Assembly (NCBI GenBank): GCA_009746045.1
Contig: RPFO01000253.1
Location: 4,163,332-4,227,331 of the forward strand
From: Mesostigma viride
Taxonomy: Eukaryota > Streptophyta > Mesostigmatophyceae > Mesostigmatales > Mesostigmataceae
Direction of reading: 5' to 3'
Length of the DNA: 64,000 nucleotides
Shown one piece after another: positions 12,335 through 22,040 of the stretch. Position 1 is the stretch's first letter. Each line of letters begins with the position of its first letter. The position numbers and the translations under genes are program-made. The notes beneath the pieces are model-generated. The model had not been told where the DNA came from, did not search any database, and saw only the letters and a program-made list of their open reading frames with translations.

Positions 12335-12982
12335 CTTGTATGGCCGGTAGATAGTTTTCCCGTTCCTGACTCGCTTGCTCTTTAGACGCATGTGGCCACA
12401 CTTGGAGCAAGAATCGTTTGCATGTTCTGCCAGCTCTGATTTCGGTACAGGTTCCCATATGGTCTCGTCACATTGAATGCACGCATGCCAAGTCGCTTGT
12501 TGCAGCGGCTTCGGGGAGATGACTTGCAACGCGGCTTTGAAAGACGGTGGGACGCGGTGGATGATCCCCATGGAGTCCAGCAAATTGCTGAACAACATGA
12601 GGTTGCCATCCACCGCGTCCCTTTGAGTACGTTTTTTGGTTTTCGACTGCAGAATTTGGTAGCAAAACTGAAGCACCGTCATGGTGGACCCTTCGCAAAT
12701 AGGGTCATCTGCTAGGTTCCGCCACCTTCGACGGCCGTCTGCCGGTTCGTCATCGTCCCAATCATCATTGTACTCTACGTCCTCGTCACCGCCACCATCC
12801 CAATCAGCGTCAAAATCATTGCCGTGTCCAACGACATCAGGAACGTCGTCCACCAGCTCGCCATCCTGCACTCCATCCTCCACTACTTGCTCGTCATGCA
12901 CCCCCCCAGCAGCTGGCAAGTCTCCAACATTACTGCCATCCATTGCAGCCCCACCATCCATCGGGGGCACCTCCGGATCCAT
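12335..12982 (-). CDS. tnp2-like transposase, upstream exon block (open frame)
   Basis: Open minus-strand frame with an Asp-rich stretch (about residues 25-85), then a helical segment, then two CxxC pairs before the donor AAG^gtacat at 12335/12334. It joins in phase 0 to the exon beginning at 10233. The true upstream boundary near 13000 is unsure: a small first exon from ATG 13155 could splice in through a weak donor near 13070. Confidence 0.6.
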
Positions 12983-13190
12983 TGAGGCGGCAGTTGAGTC
13001 GGGGGAACCTCTTGGTCTCGAGCAAGAGCCATCGTGATGGCCATGTCTCCTGAAACTTCTAACACTGACACCTGGCCAAAAACATTACAGAACCGGCAGT
13101 ATCTCCCATATTCAGTGTTCTCGCCTTGGCGGGCTGGATTCATATTCCCCTCCATATAAGAAAAGAAATAATGCCGCCATTATTTTTGTT

Positions 13191-13228
13191 GCTACCGGCT
13201 GCGTACAATTAGGTACGCAGCCGGTAGC
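13191..13228. promoter_or_regulatory. 16-bp perfect inverted repeat in the divergent intergenic region
   Basis: GCTACCGGCTGCGTAC at 13191-13206 and its exact complement at 13213-13228 are separated by 6 bp. Another CCGGTAGCC follows at 13239. It lies 36 bp upstream of the transposase start at 13155, so it could bind a regulator or the transposase. The function is inferred from position only. Confidence 0.5.
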
Positions 13229-13362
13229 CAACGCATGCCGGTAGCCATGCATACGATTGCTCGCCGACGCAAATTATTAATATAATAATTATCCCCTTGG
13301 AGAAATGATGACATAGCCGCATGTCAGGCGCGGCGATTTTGCTCATTGGCACAGGCGCGCCG

Positions 13363-13425
13363 AATCACAGGCGCGGCGAAGCAAAGGCGAATTCGCCGCG
13401 CCTGCAATGCGCCGCGCCTGTGATT
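13363..13425. promoter_or_regulatory. GC-rich inverted repeat in the divergent intergenic region
   Basis: AATCACAGGCGCGGCG at 13363-13378 pairs exactly with 13410-13425 across a 31-bp spacer that itself holds further GGCGCG / CGCGCC words. It lies between the transposase start (13155) and the plus-strand ORF (13619). Confidence 0.45.
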
Positions 13426-13618
13426 TGCTGCGCATGTGCCATGCAACTGCTTGCGTGCCGGCGCACGCCTGCCATTGGTTCAATTCGAATTCCAGGTCGC
13501 TTGTGCGTTCGCGCGTGAAGGTTCCGCTTGTCATCGACTTGGATATATTGCGCGCCGTTGAACGATGGCGTGACCTCCCTTCGCACATTTTCCTCGTGCG
13601 TCTGTAGTTGCGACCGCA

Positions 13619-14794
13619 GTGTACGTGCAGACGATCATACGATATACCAGTAAAATGGGGGAACTTGTGGTGTTAGGCGCAGGGGTAGAAACGGTGACCA
13701 ACCAGCCGATGAAAACGCAGGTCACCTGGTTGGACAAGGCGACAGGAAAATCCGTTATGCACACGCTCACGCTCTACCCTGCATCACTCAGGGAAGATCC
13801 AGGCCATTTGGCCGAGATGATCCATGGCGCCTTCGGTGCAACAATGCCATCACGGTCGGATCCTGCCTCTGCCCTTCTGCTTTCATTTGTAGATTCCGAT
13901 GGGGCGACATCCAATGCCCGTGCTGCCGACCTGGCCCGGAATCATTCTGAGTCTATCCCCTCCTACCTCACCGTGAAGTCGCCCCCTTCCTTCTCCACTT
14001 ATGATTCGCCTCGTGGCGGGCAAGCATCTTTTTCTCGCTCCGTGGAGAAAACCAGCAGCGAAAGTGTCAAGCGAAAACGAGATGTTTCCGCGAGCTCCTT
14101 TCTTCGTGGCGTCTGTAGCAACAGACTTGTGTCCAACAAGAAGGGCATCATTCTGAGCTGGAAGAAACAGCCCGCACGCGTCCAAGAAAAGATCCGGGGG
14201 AAACTTCGCGACCACATGGATGTCTTTCCAGATACCTGGGATTGGGCGACAATCGAGGATGCCCTGAAAGATCATGTGAAATACCGCGTCAAGGCTTCTG
14301 TCAAAGTAGCCCGCGAAATGAGGGCCGGCGGTGGAAAGAAGGCCGCTGCTGGGAAGGGCCACCGCAACCGCATCAGCGTCGACAGCGAGAGTGGTGAGGG
14401 GGGAAGCGGAAGTGACAGCGCCAGTGACAGCGCCAGTGACAGCGACGACAGTGACAGTGATAGTGGCAGCAAGGAAAGCAGCAAGGACAACGACCACAGC
14501 AACAGCGACGACAGTGACGATGGCTCCAAGAAGAAGAAGAAGTGCCTCCAACAAGATGATGACAAGGCTAAAGTCCCCGAAGCGCACAAGCATGCTGCTC
14601 TAATCAAGAAGCTTGCAGCCGCCGACAAGGCTGCCCTCGAGGAAAAGCGAGAGTTAGCCAAAGCTGCTCGCGAGACGAAGAAGGTGGAAGCCCAGCTGAA
14701 ACAACACGAGTCTGGAAGGGGCAAGGCACCAACGAGCAAGATGCCGGGGCAAGGAACTGTCAACAAGGTCATTGAAGCATGCCTTAACCAATAG
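13619..14794 (+). CDS. Ser/Asp-rich basic/acidic protein, divergent partner of the transposase
   Basis: An uninterrupted 391-codon frame that I do not recognise as a known family. An internal ATG at 13652 (MGELVVLGAG...) is an equally good start. About residues 1-95 look globular. Around 165-235 there is a basic, helical, Trp-containing stretch (WKKQPARVQEKI, DTWDWATIEDALKDHVKY). Residues about 255-310 are an acidic Ser-Asp repeat (SDSASDSDDSDSDSGS). A KKKKK patch and a charged, probably coiled-coil C-terminus follow. It starts 463 bp from the oppositely oriented transposase. In CACTA elements a second DNA-binding protein (TNPA type) accompanies TNP2, so a comparable role is possible but unproven. 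The true C-terminus may change if AAG^gtcatt at 14767 is spliced to 14940. Confidence 0.6.
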   Translation: MYVQTIIRYTSKMGELVVLGAGVETVTNQPMKTQVTWLDKATGKSVMHTLTLYPASLREDPGHLAEMIHGAFGATMPSRSDPASALLLSFVDSDGATSNARAADLARNHSESIPSYLTVKSPPSFSTYDSPRGGQASFSRSVEKTSSESVKRKRDVSASSFLRGVCSNRLVSNKKGIILSWKKQPARVQEKIRGKLRDHMDVFPDTWDWATIEDALKDHVKYRVKASVKVAREMRAGGGKKAAAGKGHRNRISVDSESGEGGSGSDSASDSASDSDDSDSDSGSKESSKDNDHSNSDDSDDGSKKKKKCLQQDDDKAKVPEAHKHAALIKKLAAADKAALEEKRELAKAARETKKVEAQLKQHESGRGKAPTSKMPGQGTVNKVIEACLNQ

Positions 14795-14939
14795 TCTACT
14801 CTCACCATTTCTATTTTATATTTGCTTGCATGGTAATGGTGTTATACTATTCCACTTGTATCGTGCAACACGCCCTTCCTTTCAGCCTTTTTCTTATATA
14901 TGTCCATTCTTGTTGGAATGCTATTGTTTATACGTGCAG

Positions 14940-15107
14940 AATGCTCCACTCAAGGAGTGCGAGCGGCCATTGCTGAGCCGCGACCTCAATGACGACATGC
15001 CTGCTGGTGCCGGGAAGAGCAAGAGGGCGACAAATGCCGCTGCATCAAGGAGGCGTCAGCTGAAGAAGGCTGGCTATCGGCTGGGGGATAGCGACGATGA
15101 CAAGGAG
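14940..15107 (+). CDS. Probable further exon of the plus-strand transposon gene
   Basis: Bounded by a good acceptor (pyrimidine-rich tract, then GTGCAG) and the donor GAG^gtacat, 56 codons in phase 0. It is rich in Lys/Arg and ends in Asp-Ser-Asp-Asp-Asp-Lys-Glu. It could join from the donor AAG^gtcatt at 14767/14768. The donor hexamer gtacat is the one used by the mirrored transposase exon at 12335. Confidence 0.45.
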
Positions 15108-15122
15108 GTACATTAATTTTTC

Positions 15123-15221
15123 CATGTGTGTGCTCACGTCCATGTGTGCATACTCTCTCCCATTCCATAGGTCCATGGGACGCTAGTTTCTCTCGTGCTT
15201 TATATAATATGGCTACCTTGT
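15123..15221 (+). repeat. Partial copy of the tandem unit, upstream of the (CCTT)n array
   Basis: Matches the unit at 16552-16650 base for base over most of its length (GTGTGTGCTCACGTCCATGT through TATATAATATGGCTACCTTG). The (CCTT)n array starts directly after it, as if the array had grown inside a tandem unit. Confidence 0.9.
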
Positions 15222-16474
15222 TGTTCCTTCCTTCCTTGCTTCCTTCCTTCCTTGCTTCCTTCCTTCCTTGCTTCCTTCCTTCCTTGCTTCCTTCCTTCCT
15301 TCCTTCCTTCCTTCCTTCCTTCCTTCCTTCCTTCCTTCCTTCCTTCCTTCCTTCCTTCCTTCCTTCCTTCCTTCCTTCCTTCCTTCCTTCCTTCCTTCCT
15401 TCCTTCCTTCCTTCCTTCCTTCCTTCCTTCCTTCCTTCCTTCCTTCCTTCCTTCCTTCCTTCCTTCCTTCCTTCCTTCCTTCCTTCCTTCCTTCCTTCCT
15501 TCCTTCCTTCCTTCCTTCCTTCCTTCCTTCCTTAATTCCTTCCTTCCTTAATTCCTTCCTTCCTTCCTTCCTTCCTTCCTTCCTTCCTTCCTTCCTTCCT
15601 TCCTTCCTTCCTTCCTTCCTTCCTTCCTTCCTTCCTTCCTTCCTTCCTTCCTTCCTTCCTTCCTTCCTTCCTTCCTTCCTTCCTTCCTTCCTTCCTTCCT
15701 TCCTTCCTTCCTTCCTTCCTTCCTTCCTTCCTTCCTTCCTTCCTTCCTTCCTTCCTTCCTTCCTTCCTTCCTTCCTTCCTTCCTTCCTTCCTTCCTTCCT
15801 TCCTTCCTTCCTTCCTTCCTTCCTTCCTTCCTTCCTTCCTTCCTTCCTTCCTTCCTTCCTTCCTTCCTTCCTTCCTTCCTTCCTTCCTTCCTTCCTTCCT
15901 TCCTTCCTTCCTTCCTTCCTTCCTTCCTTCCTTCCTTCCTTCCTTCCTTCCTTCCTTCCTTCCTTCCTTCCTTCCTTCCTTCCTTCCTTCCTTCCTTCCT
16001 TCCTTCCTTCCTTCCTTCCTTCCTTCCTTCCTTCCTTCCTTCCTTCCTTCCTTCCTTCCTTCCTTCCTTCCTTCCTTCCTTCCTTCCTTCCTTCCTTCCT
16101 TCCTTCCTTCCTTCCTTCCTTCCTTCCTCCTTCCTTCCTTCCTTCCTAATTCCTTCCTTCCTTCCTTCCTTCCTTCCTTCCTTCCTTCCTTCCTTCCTTC
16201 CTTCCTTCCTTCCTTCCTTCCTTCCTTCCTTCCTTCCTTCCTTCCTTCCTTCCTTCCTTCCTTCCTTCCTTCCTTCCTTCCTTCCTTCCTTCCTTCCTTC
16301 CTTCCTTCCTTCCTTCCTTCCTTCCTTCCTTCCTTCCTTCCTTCCTTCCTTCCTTCCTTCCTTCCTTCCTTCCTTCCATCCTTCCTTCCTTCCTTCCTAA
16401 TTCCTTCCTTCCTTCCTTCCTTCCTTCCTTCCTTCCTTCCTTCCTTCCTTCCTTCCTTCCTTCCTTCCTTCCTT
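15222..16474. repeat. 1.25-kb (CCTT)n array
   Basis: Almost pure CCTT repeat with rare AATT interruptions (15534, 15549, 16148, 16399) and a few GCTT variants at the start. It mirrors the (GGAA)n array at 10257-12002. Long Leu-Pro-Ser-Phe ORFs across it are repeat artefacts. Confidence 0.97.
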
Positions 16475-17080
16475 AGAAGTTATGTACGCTGAAAACCACT
16501 TAGGTGGTGCATGGTGTGCGGTGTGCCTTGTATTGGTTGCTCAACGTGTGTGCTCACGTCCATGTGTGCATACTCTCTCCCATTCCATAGGTCCATGGGA
16601 CGCTAGTTTCTCTCGTGCTTTATATAATATGGCTACCTTGTTACCTTGGAATAAGTTACATGTACGCTGAAAACATTTGAAGTAGGCGGTGCATGGTGTG
16701 CGGTGTGCCTTGTATTGGTTGCTCAACCATTTGTGTGCTCACGTCCATGTGTGCATACTCTCTCCCATTCCATAGGTCCATGGGACGCTAGTTTCCCTCG
16801 TGCTTTATATAATATGGCTACCTTGTTACCTTGGAATAAGTTATGTACGCTGAAAACCAATTAGGCGGTGCATGGTGTGCGGTGTGCCTTATATTGGTTG
16901 CTCAACCATTTGTGTGCCCACGTCCATGTGTGCATGCTCTCTCCCATTCCATAGGTCCATGGGACGCTAGTTTCCCTCGTGCTTTATATAATATGGCTAC
17001 CTTGTCACCTTGGAATAAGTTATTTACACCGAAAACAAAGTAGGGGGGTGCATGATAGATATTGGTCGGTGGTTCCAATC
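16475..17080 (+). repeat. Tandem repeat, about three units of ~180-190 bp
   Basis: Units start at about 16479, 16654 and 16841 with TTATGTACGCTGAAAAC. Each carries GTGTGCATACTCTCTCCCAT and TCGTGCTTTATATAATATGG. The last unit ends in TTGGTCGGTGGTTCCAATCA, which is also the end of the inverted copy at 12003-12185. Confidence 0.88.
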
Positions 17081-17278
17081 ATCTTTAGCAATTTGACTTT
17101 TTGTAATGTATGAATGCTTAGATGGAGACGTGCCCATATGAATGACTTGGATGTATGGATGTTAATGAACTTTGTTTCGATATCGGATGTTTTTTGTGCA
17201 TGCGGCATGAACCTTTGTGTGCTTGCAGAATTAACATTGATCTCCAAGGTTGGCATTGGGCCACATGCTCATTGTTAA

Positions 17279-19034
17279 TCATCCCACGGTCCTAAATTTA
17301 GGACTTTGTCCTAAATCGTCCTAGTGGTCACTATAACCGAGGTACCGGGGGGGGGGGTCACTATATGGACCGTACCCCATGTGGACCGTACCCGGCATGA
17401 TGTACCCGACCCGTGGTACCGGCACATGGTACCCGGATTCCGTACCCGGGTACCGGGTATAATGGCGGGAAAGTAGGTACCTCGACCAAAAATATAACCG
17501 ATTTTGGAGCGAAAAAGTGGGTGCGGGAATGAAGTGAGGTGGATATGGCGACCTGACAATCGTGGCCGGCGTTTTCACGTGCGTTTATCATTTCGGGCGC
17601 CCAGTAGCAAAAACGAAAGGTTGTTAGTTATGCTTAAAGGCTGTGAATATTTTCTGCGCAAGTTTTTATGTGTAGCGCTGTATCACAGCGGCACAACACA
17701 AATGGGTCGCAGATCGCCTGCTCGCGGAGGGTCGATTTTGGCACAAACATGTTAGTGTATTAGCAATGGTGGTGCGAATCAAGCCAGGAAATTTTTGTGG
17801 ACGATTTTTATTATAGTCTGGAGTTTAGAAACGGAGTATTTGACATGGGAGCGCCTGGGCCGTGATATTCTTGCCCGATTTCCATTGTCGACCATGTTTT
17901 AGGGACGTTCAGGCTGGGCAGCGAGCGCACCTTATAGGTCTTCACTTTCGGTATTTCTTGGACCTAGAACGCAGCACAAGCGTGGTTTATATCATTGTCG
18001 AACCGGTTGGCCAGCTTTGGTGCGCTCAGCTCTCGGAAAGCTGACCTCGCTGCGGATTTCAGCGACTTTTTTGCAACCATCTGGAATGAGGCGACGTAAG
18101 TAGCAGGTAAGTGCCGGGTTGTCCTAGATCATGAGTGTAACTGGCAACGCTGTCGTGGTGTTTTGAGTCAGCCAGCTATGCCTAAAAAGAGGGGACGCTC
18201 TCTGTGCACATAACTGTCACACATAGTTGGTTTACGTCATACAATTTTTTACGTCTCTATCTTCGTCGTCCGCTGCAGCTAAAACACACATGCGTAAGAG
18301 CAGTTTTACTCATGTGTTAGTTATAAACCATGGTCCTATGGCCTGCAGTCGTTCAGGGTGTTCTCAGACAGTATATACAGTATGGTTTACGTGTTACATG
18401 CACCCTGAATTCGCTCACAAAGCGTTGCATGTTAGCACAACGTTGTTTTGTAACTTGATTTGGCTGCATTCATGTGTTAGTTGCAATGCAAATGCAATGT
18501 TTTTTCATCGCTGGGTGGTGGCCAGCATGTCCGTGATGTCAAAGAAGGTTTGGCATATGCTTAGAGAAAGTTTACCGCAAGGGGTGGGCCATGTTCAAGC
18601 CGGGCAACCTCAGCAACCATGCAACCCTATATTGCATTACCTGCACCATCTGTGACACCGTTAATCACGCGTATATATAGAGGCAGCCACAGCAGGGTAT
18701 GGCCTTGTTATACGCTGCCCCGCCATCCCAAGGCCTCGTAGGGTCCCCTAGCGCTTGTAAGATGCTCAAGGGACTGTGTGGATAGCATGGTCATGCGTTG
18801 ACAATAATTGGTCCTAATGGTCCTAAAACCCACATTTTGGCCAAATTCGCGCTTTGAGGTCTGGCAGGTGGCAGGGCCCATTCATGCACTAAATGTAATT
18901 ATTTGACCCCAGGTTTTTGATAGAAACTAAAAAAGTGTGTTATCTGTCATGGGCACGAATGCCAGGGTCAAATTTTAATGTTTGCATATATATTTTTTAA
19001 TTCCACTTGGTCCTAAATTTAGGACTTTTACTGG
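17279..19034. mobile_element. Possible 1.7-kb element with terminal GGTCCTAAATTTAGGAC palindromes
   Basis: The palindrome GGTCCTAAATTTAGGAC occurs at 17288 and again at 19008, 1.72 kb apart, and a GGTCC word recurs at 18810. The size and the GTCCTAA...TTAGGAC subterminal palindromes resemble the element at 20194-21911. The exact ends and a target duplication could not be fixed. No coding region is recognisable. 17335-17470 is dense in GGTACC/GTACCC words. Confidence 0.4.
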
Positions 19035-19309
19035 GAAGATGGACATCATCAAGGGCAGCGACTAGTGGCGTTTGACGCCTTTCTAGAGATTGATGCATAC
19101 TACCGACCAAGTGCTTGAAGACGGCAAATCGACTTTCGGGGCATTTGTTCATAGTCAAAACGTTGAAGGGTTGTGCATCCATGCTTGGCCATATATGTGA
19201 AACAACCAACATGGTTGTCCACTCATGAATGTGTTTCTTGTTTAATGTTAAAATGGATATTATAATTGCAAATCAATTTCAAAAATGAATATTCATGTGA
19301 GCAAATTTG

Positions 19310-19838
19310 GTAAAACTAGAGTAAAGCTAGGCTAAAGCGTCCTTACCCCATATTTACCCCACATTTACCCCGCATTTACCCCAACATTACCCCATCTGGA
19401 GCCTAGAATACACTAGGGAAAGTATGGGTAAAAATAGGGGAATTAGGGGGTAACTAGGCTAAAGCGTCCTTACCCCATATTTACCCCATATTTACCCCAC
19501 ATTTACCCCAACATTACCCCATCTGGAAACCTCGAACACACTAGGGAAAGTATGGGTAAAATTGGGTAAAAATAGGGGAATTAGGGGGTAATAATTTTTA
19601 CCCGATTATTCCCGGCATTTCACCCCTTTTTTTTGGGTGAAAAGGGGGTAAAAATGGGGAAAACGTGGCAAAAAGCGGGTAAAAAAAGATTCCCCTTTTT
19701 TTACCCAGGGTAAAAAGAGGGCAAAAACCAGGGTAATATTTTACCTTCAAGGGTAATATTTCCCCATGTTTACCCTCTTTTTCCCCTTGTTTACCCTCTT
19801 TTTCCCCTGGAATTACCCAAGTTGGAGCCCAGAGTGTA
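19310..19838. repeat. GGGTAAA / TTTACCC repeat, opposite orientation to 6495-6842
   Basis: Ends with TTACCCAAGTTGGAGCCCAG, the complement of the start of the 6495 copy. It contains two near-duplicate blocks (19320-19440 and 19445-19580) with TTTACCCCA words and AGGGAAAGTATGGGTAAAA. Confidence 0.65.
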
Positions 19839-19844
19839 GGCAGT

Positions 19845-20180
19845 CCTCGTGGAGCCGGCAGTGTACTCCTTAAAATTATAAGAAGCCGGCGGTCAGGGTC
19901 CCCATGGCTCCGAACTCCTGCAAGACAAAGGGCACCACACGGTGGTGCCCGACGTCGCCATAGGCCGTGAGCTTGGCCCGCTCAGCTAGCCTGATCCGCC
20001 GTGTAGCCTGCCGCCTGGGATGCACCAACCACATGGCTAAAGAGCCAAGGGCCGAGCCACAGAAACGTCCATGAGCAAGTGCCGCTCGCCTCGGACCTCA
20101 TAGTCCAGAACCACGATGCCAGGGCGGTGGTTGGGGAAGTAGAAAGCCGCGCCGTCCGCATCCTCAGACCGGATGTTTGC
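19845..20180 (-). mobile_element. LINE polyprotein fragment (C-terminal part)
   Basis: On the minus strand it encodes, with frame changes, H-R-P-G-I-V-V-L-D-Y-E-V-R-G-E-R-H-L-L and M-D-V-S-V-A-R-P, then A-E-R-A-K-L-T-A-Y-G and E-F-G-A-M-G. The same series occurs on the plus strand at 25826-26265. It is cut on one side by the GGGTAAA repeat and on the other by the TTAA element. Confidence 0.7.
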
Positions 20181-20193
20181 ATGCATTAATTAA

Positions 20194-21911
20194 TTAACTC
20201 GTCGTCTGTCCCTGGTCCTAATTTTAGGACTGAGTTCAACTCAGTCCTAATTTTAGGACCTAATTTTGAGGTTTTGTAGAAAATTCGCCCCGGTCGGAAT
20301 ATTTGGCAGAAAAATTTTCTCAAAATTTATTCAAATACTACTTGAAAAGATCTTTCTTGGACATATTTTTGGGATTTTTTTGGATTTGGTTTGGGCGTCT
20401 AACCGTACGGTGAAAGTACAGGTGGTAAGGGTACATTTTCACGCGAAACGTGAGTTCCGGAAATGCACGACCTAGCCATGGCGGCTTGCGCCCATGCATG
20501 CAGTTTACGTTTTCGGACGATTTTGCGGGCCAAACCCAGGAAATAGATTTTTTATGTCCTAAAGATGATACAAGTGAATTTTAACCTCGCGGGGATGCGA
20601 TTTGGTGGGTGTCGGCACTGTTCTTGCTGGAAAAATCTGCGATTAGGCAGGTCGACGGAATGGATTACTACAATTGATTCCCGGATCAAATCGAAGGGTT
20701 TATAGGTTTCTTTCTACCTTTTATCATGTATTGTCGTAGATTAAGTCTAGTGGCAGTAAAGATTTGATGATTTCGACCACTCTGTCACGTCATGGTTTGT
20801 GTGCCGCAAAGTGCCACTTTTGCAGGCACCGCCTGGGCCAAGGTAACGCCAGCCGTGCCAGGTAAAGCTGGACTATCGTTTCTTGGTATTCTTACATGAG
20901 TTTAAGCTTGCGATGCGCTGTCAGTTTTGAGTCTTGCTGCTCTTCTTGACCGTTGCCTGCCCCTCTCTAAAACCATCTTTTTAGATGATCTTACCAGGCA
21001 TTTGCCTTACCGTAGCGTGGCTGTACAAGGTTTTAGGTGCTGAATGGGTTAAAACACTTTCATAGATGTTAGTTATTCTCTTGCTATGTTCATACTGCAT
21101 GATTGTGTGGTCATGGGCTGCGTCAAGGGTACTGTCAAGCTTATACGGGCGAGTGAAAAATCATGGTGATAAACCACTGTCATCACGTGCCAGCAGGTAT
21201 CTTGGCCATGTCATGGCAAGGTAATACAGTTTTATCCATGTCCATTCTTGTAAAGAACAATTAAATGTGACTAACCTACCCATTATATCGGTGGTTATTA
21301 CTTATAATACATCCCTTTGTAGCTACGTATCCATACGCATTCCCTACATGTATGCATAGGCTTTCACACATACTAAGGTACAAAATAACTGCAATATGAT
21401 GATGCAAGTATGTTTTCCTATTATGCCTGAAGGGATTTGGGCTGATTGACATGGTTCGTGGCCACGCTACTATGAAGTATGACCGCACTTACATGCTTGC
21501 AAATTGCTAGCATGGCCCAGTCCTATGTATAGGACTGGCAGTATTTGGCGTGTTTCAGGCAGTGCCAGTGGCCAAATTGAGTCCAGTTTTTTGCCACAGG
21601 TCAAGAACTATATTGTTTACATGCCTGTATTTTTTTAACATGCATATGGAATTTATTCAATTTTTGCCACTCATGCTTCCACACAAAAATGCAAATTCGC
21701 CGACGGTGCTATACATCAATGTAATTTTTAGGAGTTTGGGTCAAGTTTTCACTGATGTAGTACGTATTTTTGCCAGGAAGAGGACATCAAATACTCCATA
21801 GACCCACATCTAAGCATCTTGGATGGACCCCCCACCTAGTCACTACACACGGTTGAAAAAGGTCAACTCAGTCCTATTATTAGGACTGAGTTGGGACAGA
21901 CGACGAGTTAA
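20194..21911. mobile_element. TTAA-flanked non-autonomous element (piggyBac-like)
   Basis: Perfect 15-bp terminal inverted repeats, CTCGTCGTCTGTCCC at 20198-20212 and its complement at 21893-21907, lie directly inside TTAA on both sides (20194-20197, 21908-21911). Just inside each end is a dyad of AGTCCTAATTTTAGGACT type. TTAA target sites and short TIRs are features of the piggyBac superfamily. The 1,710-bp body has no recognisable transposase. Confidence 0.75.
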
Positions 21912-22040
21912 TAGGCACGTGACTGCGGATGTTTGCATGCATGCACGGGGAAAACGGACCGGACCATGGCGAGCACCGCCTTCAGGAGAACGGTGACAGT
22001 GCAAGTACAAGTACCAATTCTGATTCTGTTGGCCACCCAT

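Larger units (their letters stand above)
8239..13155 (-). pseudogene. tnp2-type (CACTA/EnSpm-like) transposase, frameshifted
   Basis: Minus-strand gene whose pieces line up with the TNP2 transposases of CACTA elements. It starts with an ATG at 13155. An acidic N-terminal exon (12335 to about 13000) ends in a CxxC...CxxC region (CIQCDE..., CSKCGH). A GT-AG intron (10234-12334) filled by a (GGAA)n array follows. The next exon starts VWYYFGIENCILSAYKDPEF in frame. Further on come FVVPGPHEPKTFQPYM and the CxxC-bearing CECCLWKGVY blocks, then PHSLDDVERA and LTYNLHSVVCHAARH (a DUF4218-like region). The reading frame must change near 10045 and again near 9545 to stay in homology, so the copy looks inactive, although two unseen tiny introns are an alternative. 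The transposase is known to cut its element's ends. Typical CACTA termini were not found. Confidence 0.7.

Noticed and set aside
15128-16379. Leu-Pro-Ser-Phe ORFs up to 293 codons
   Set aside because: Pure (CCTT)n translation, open in several frames.
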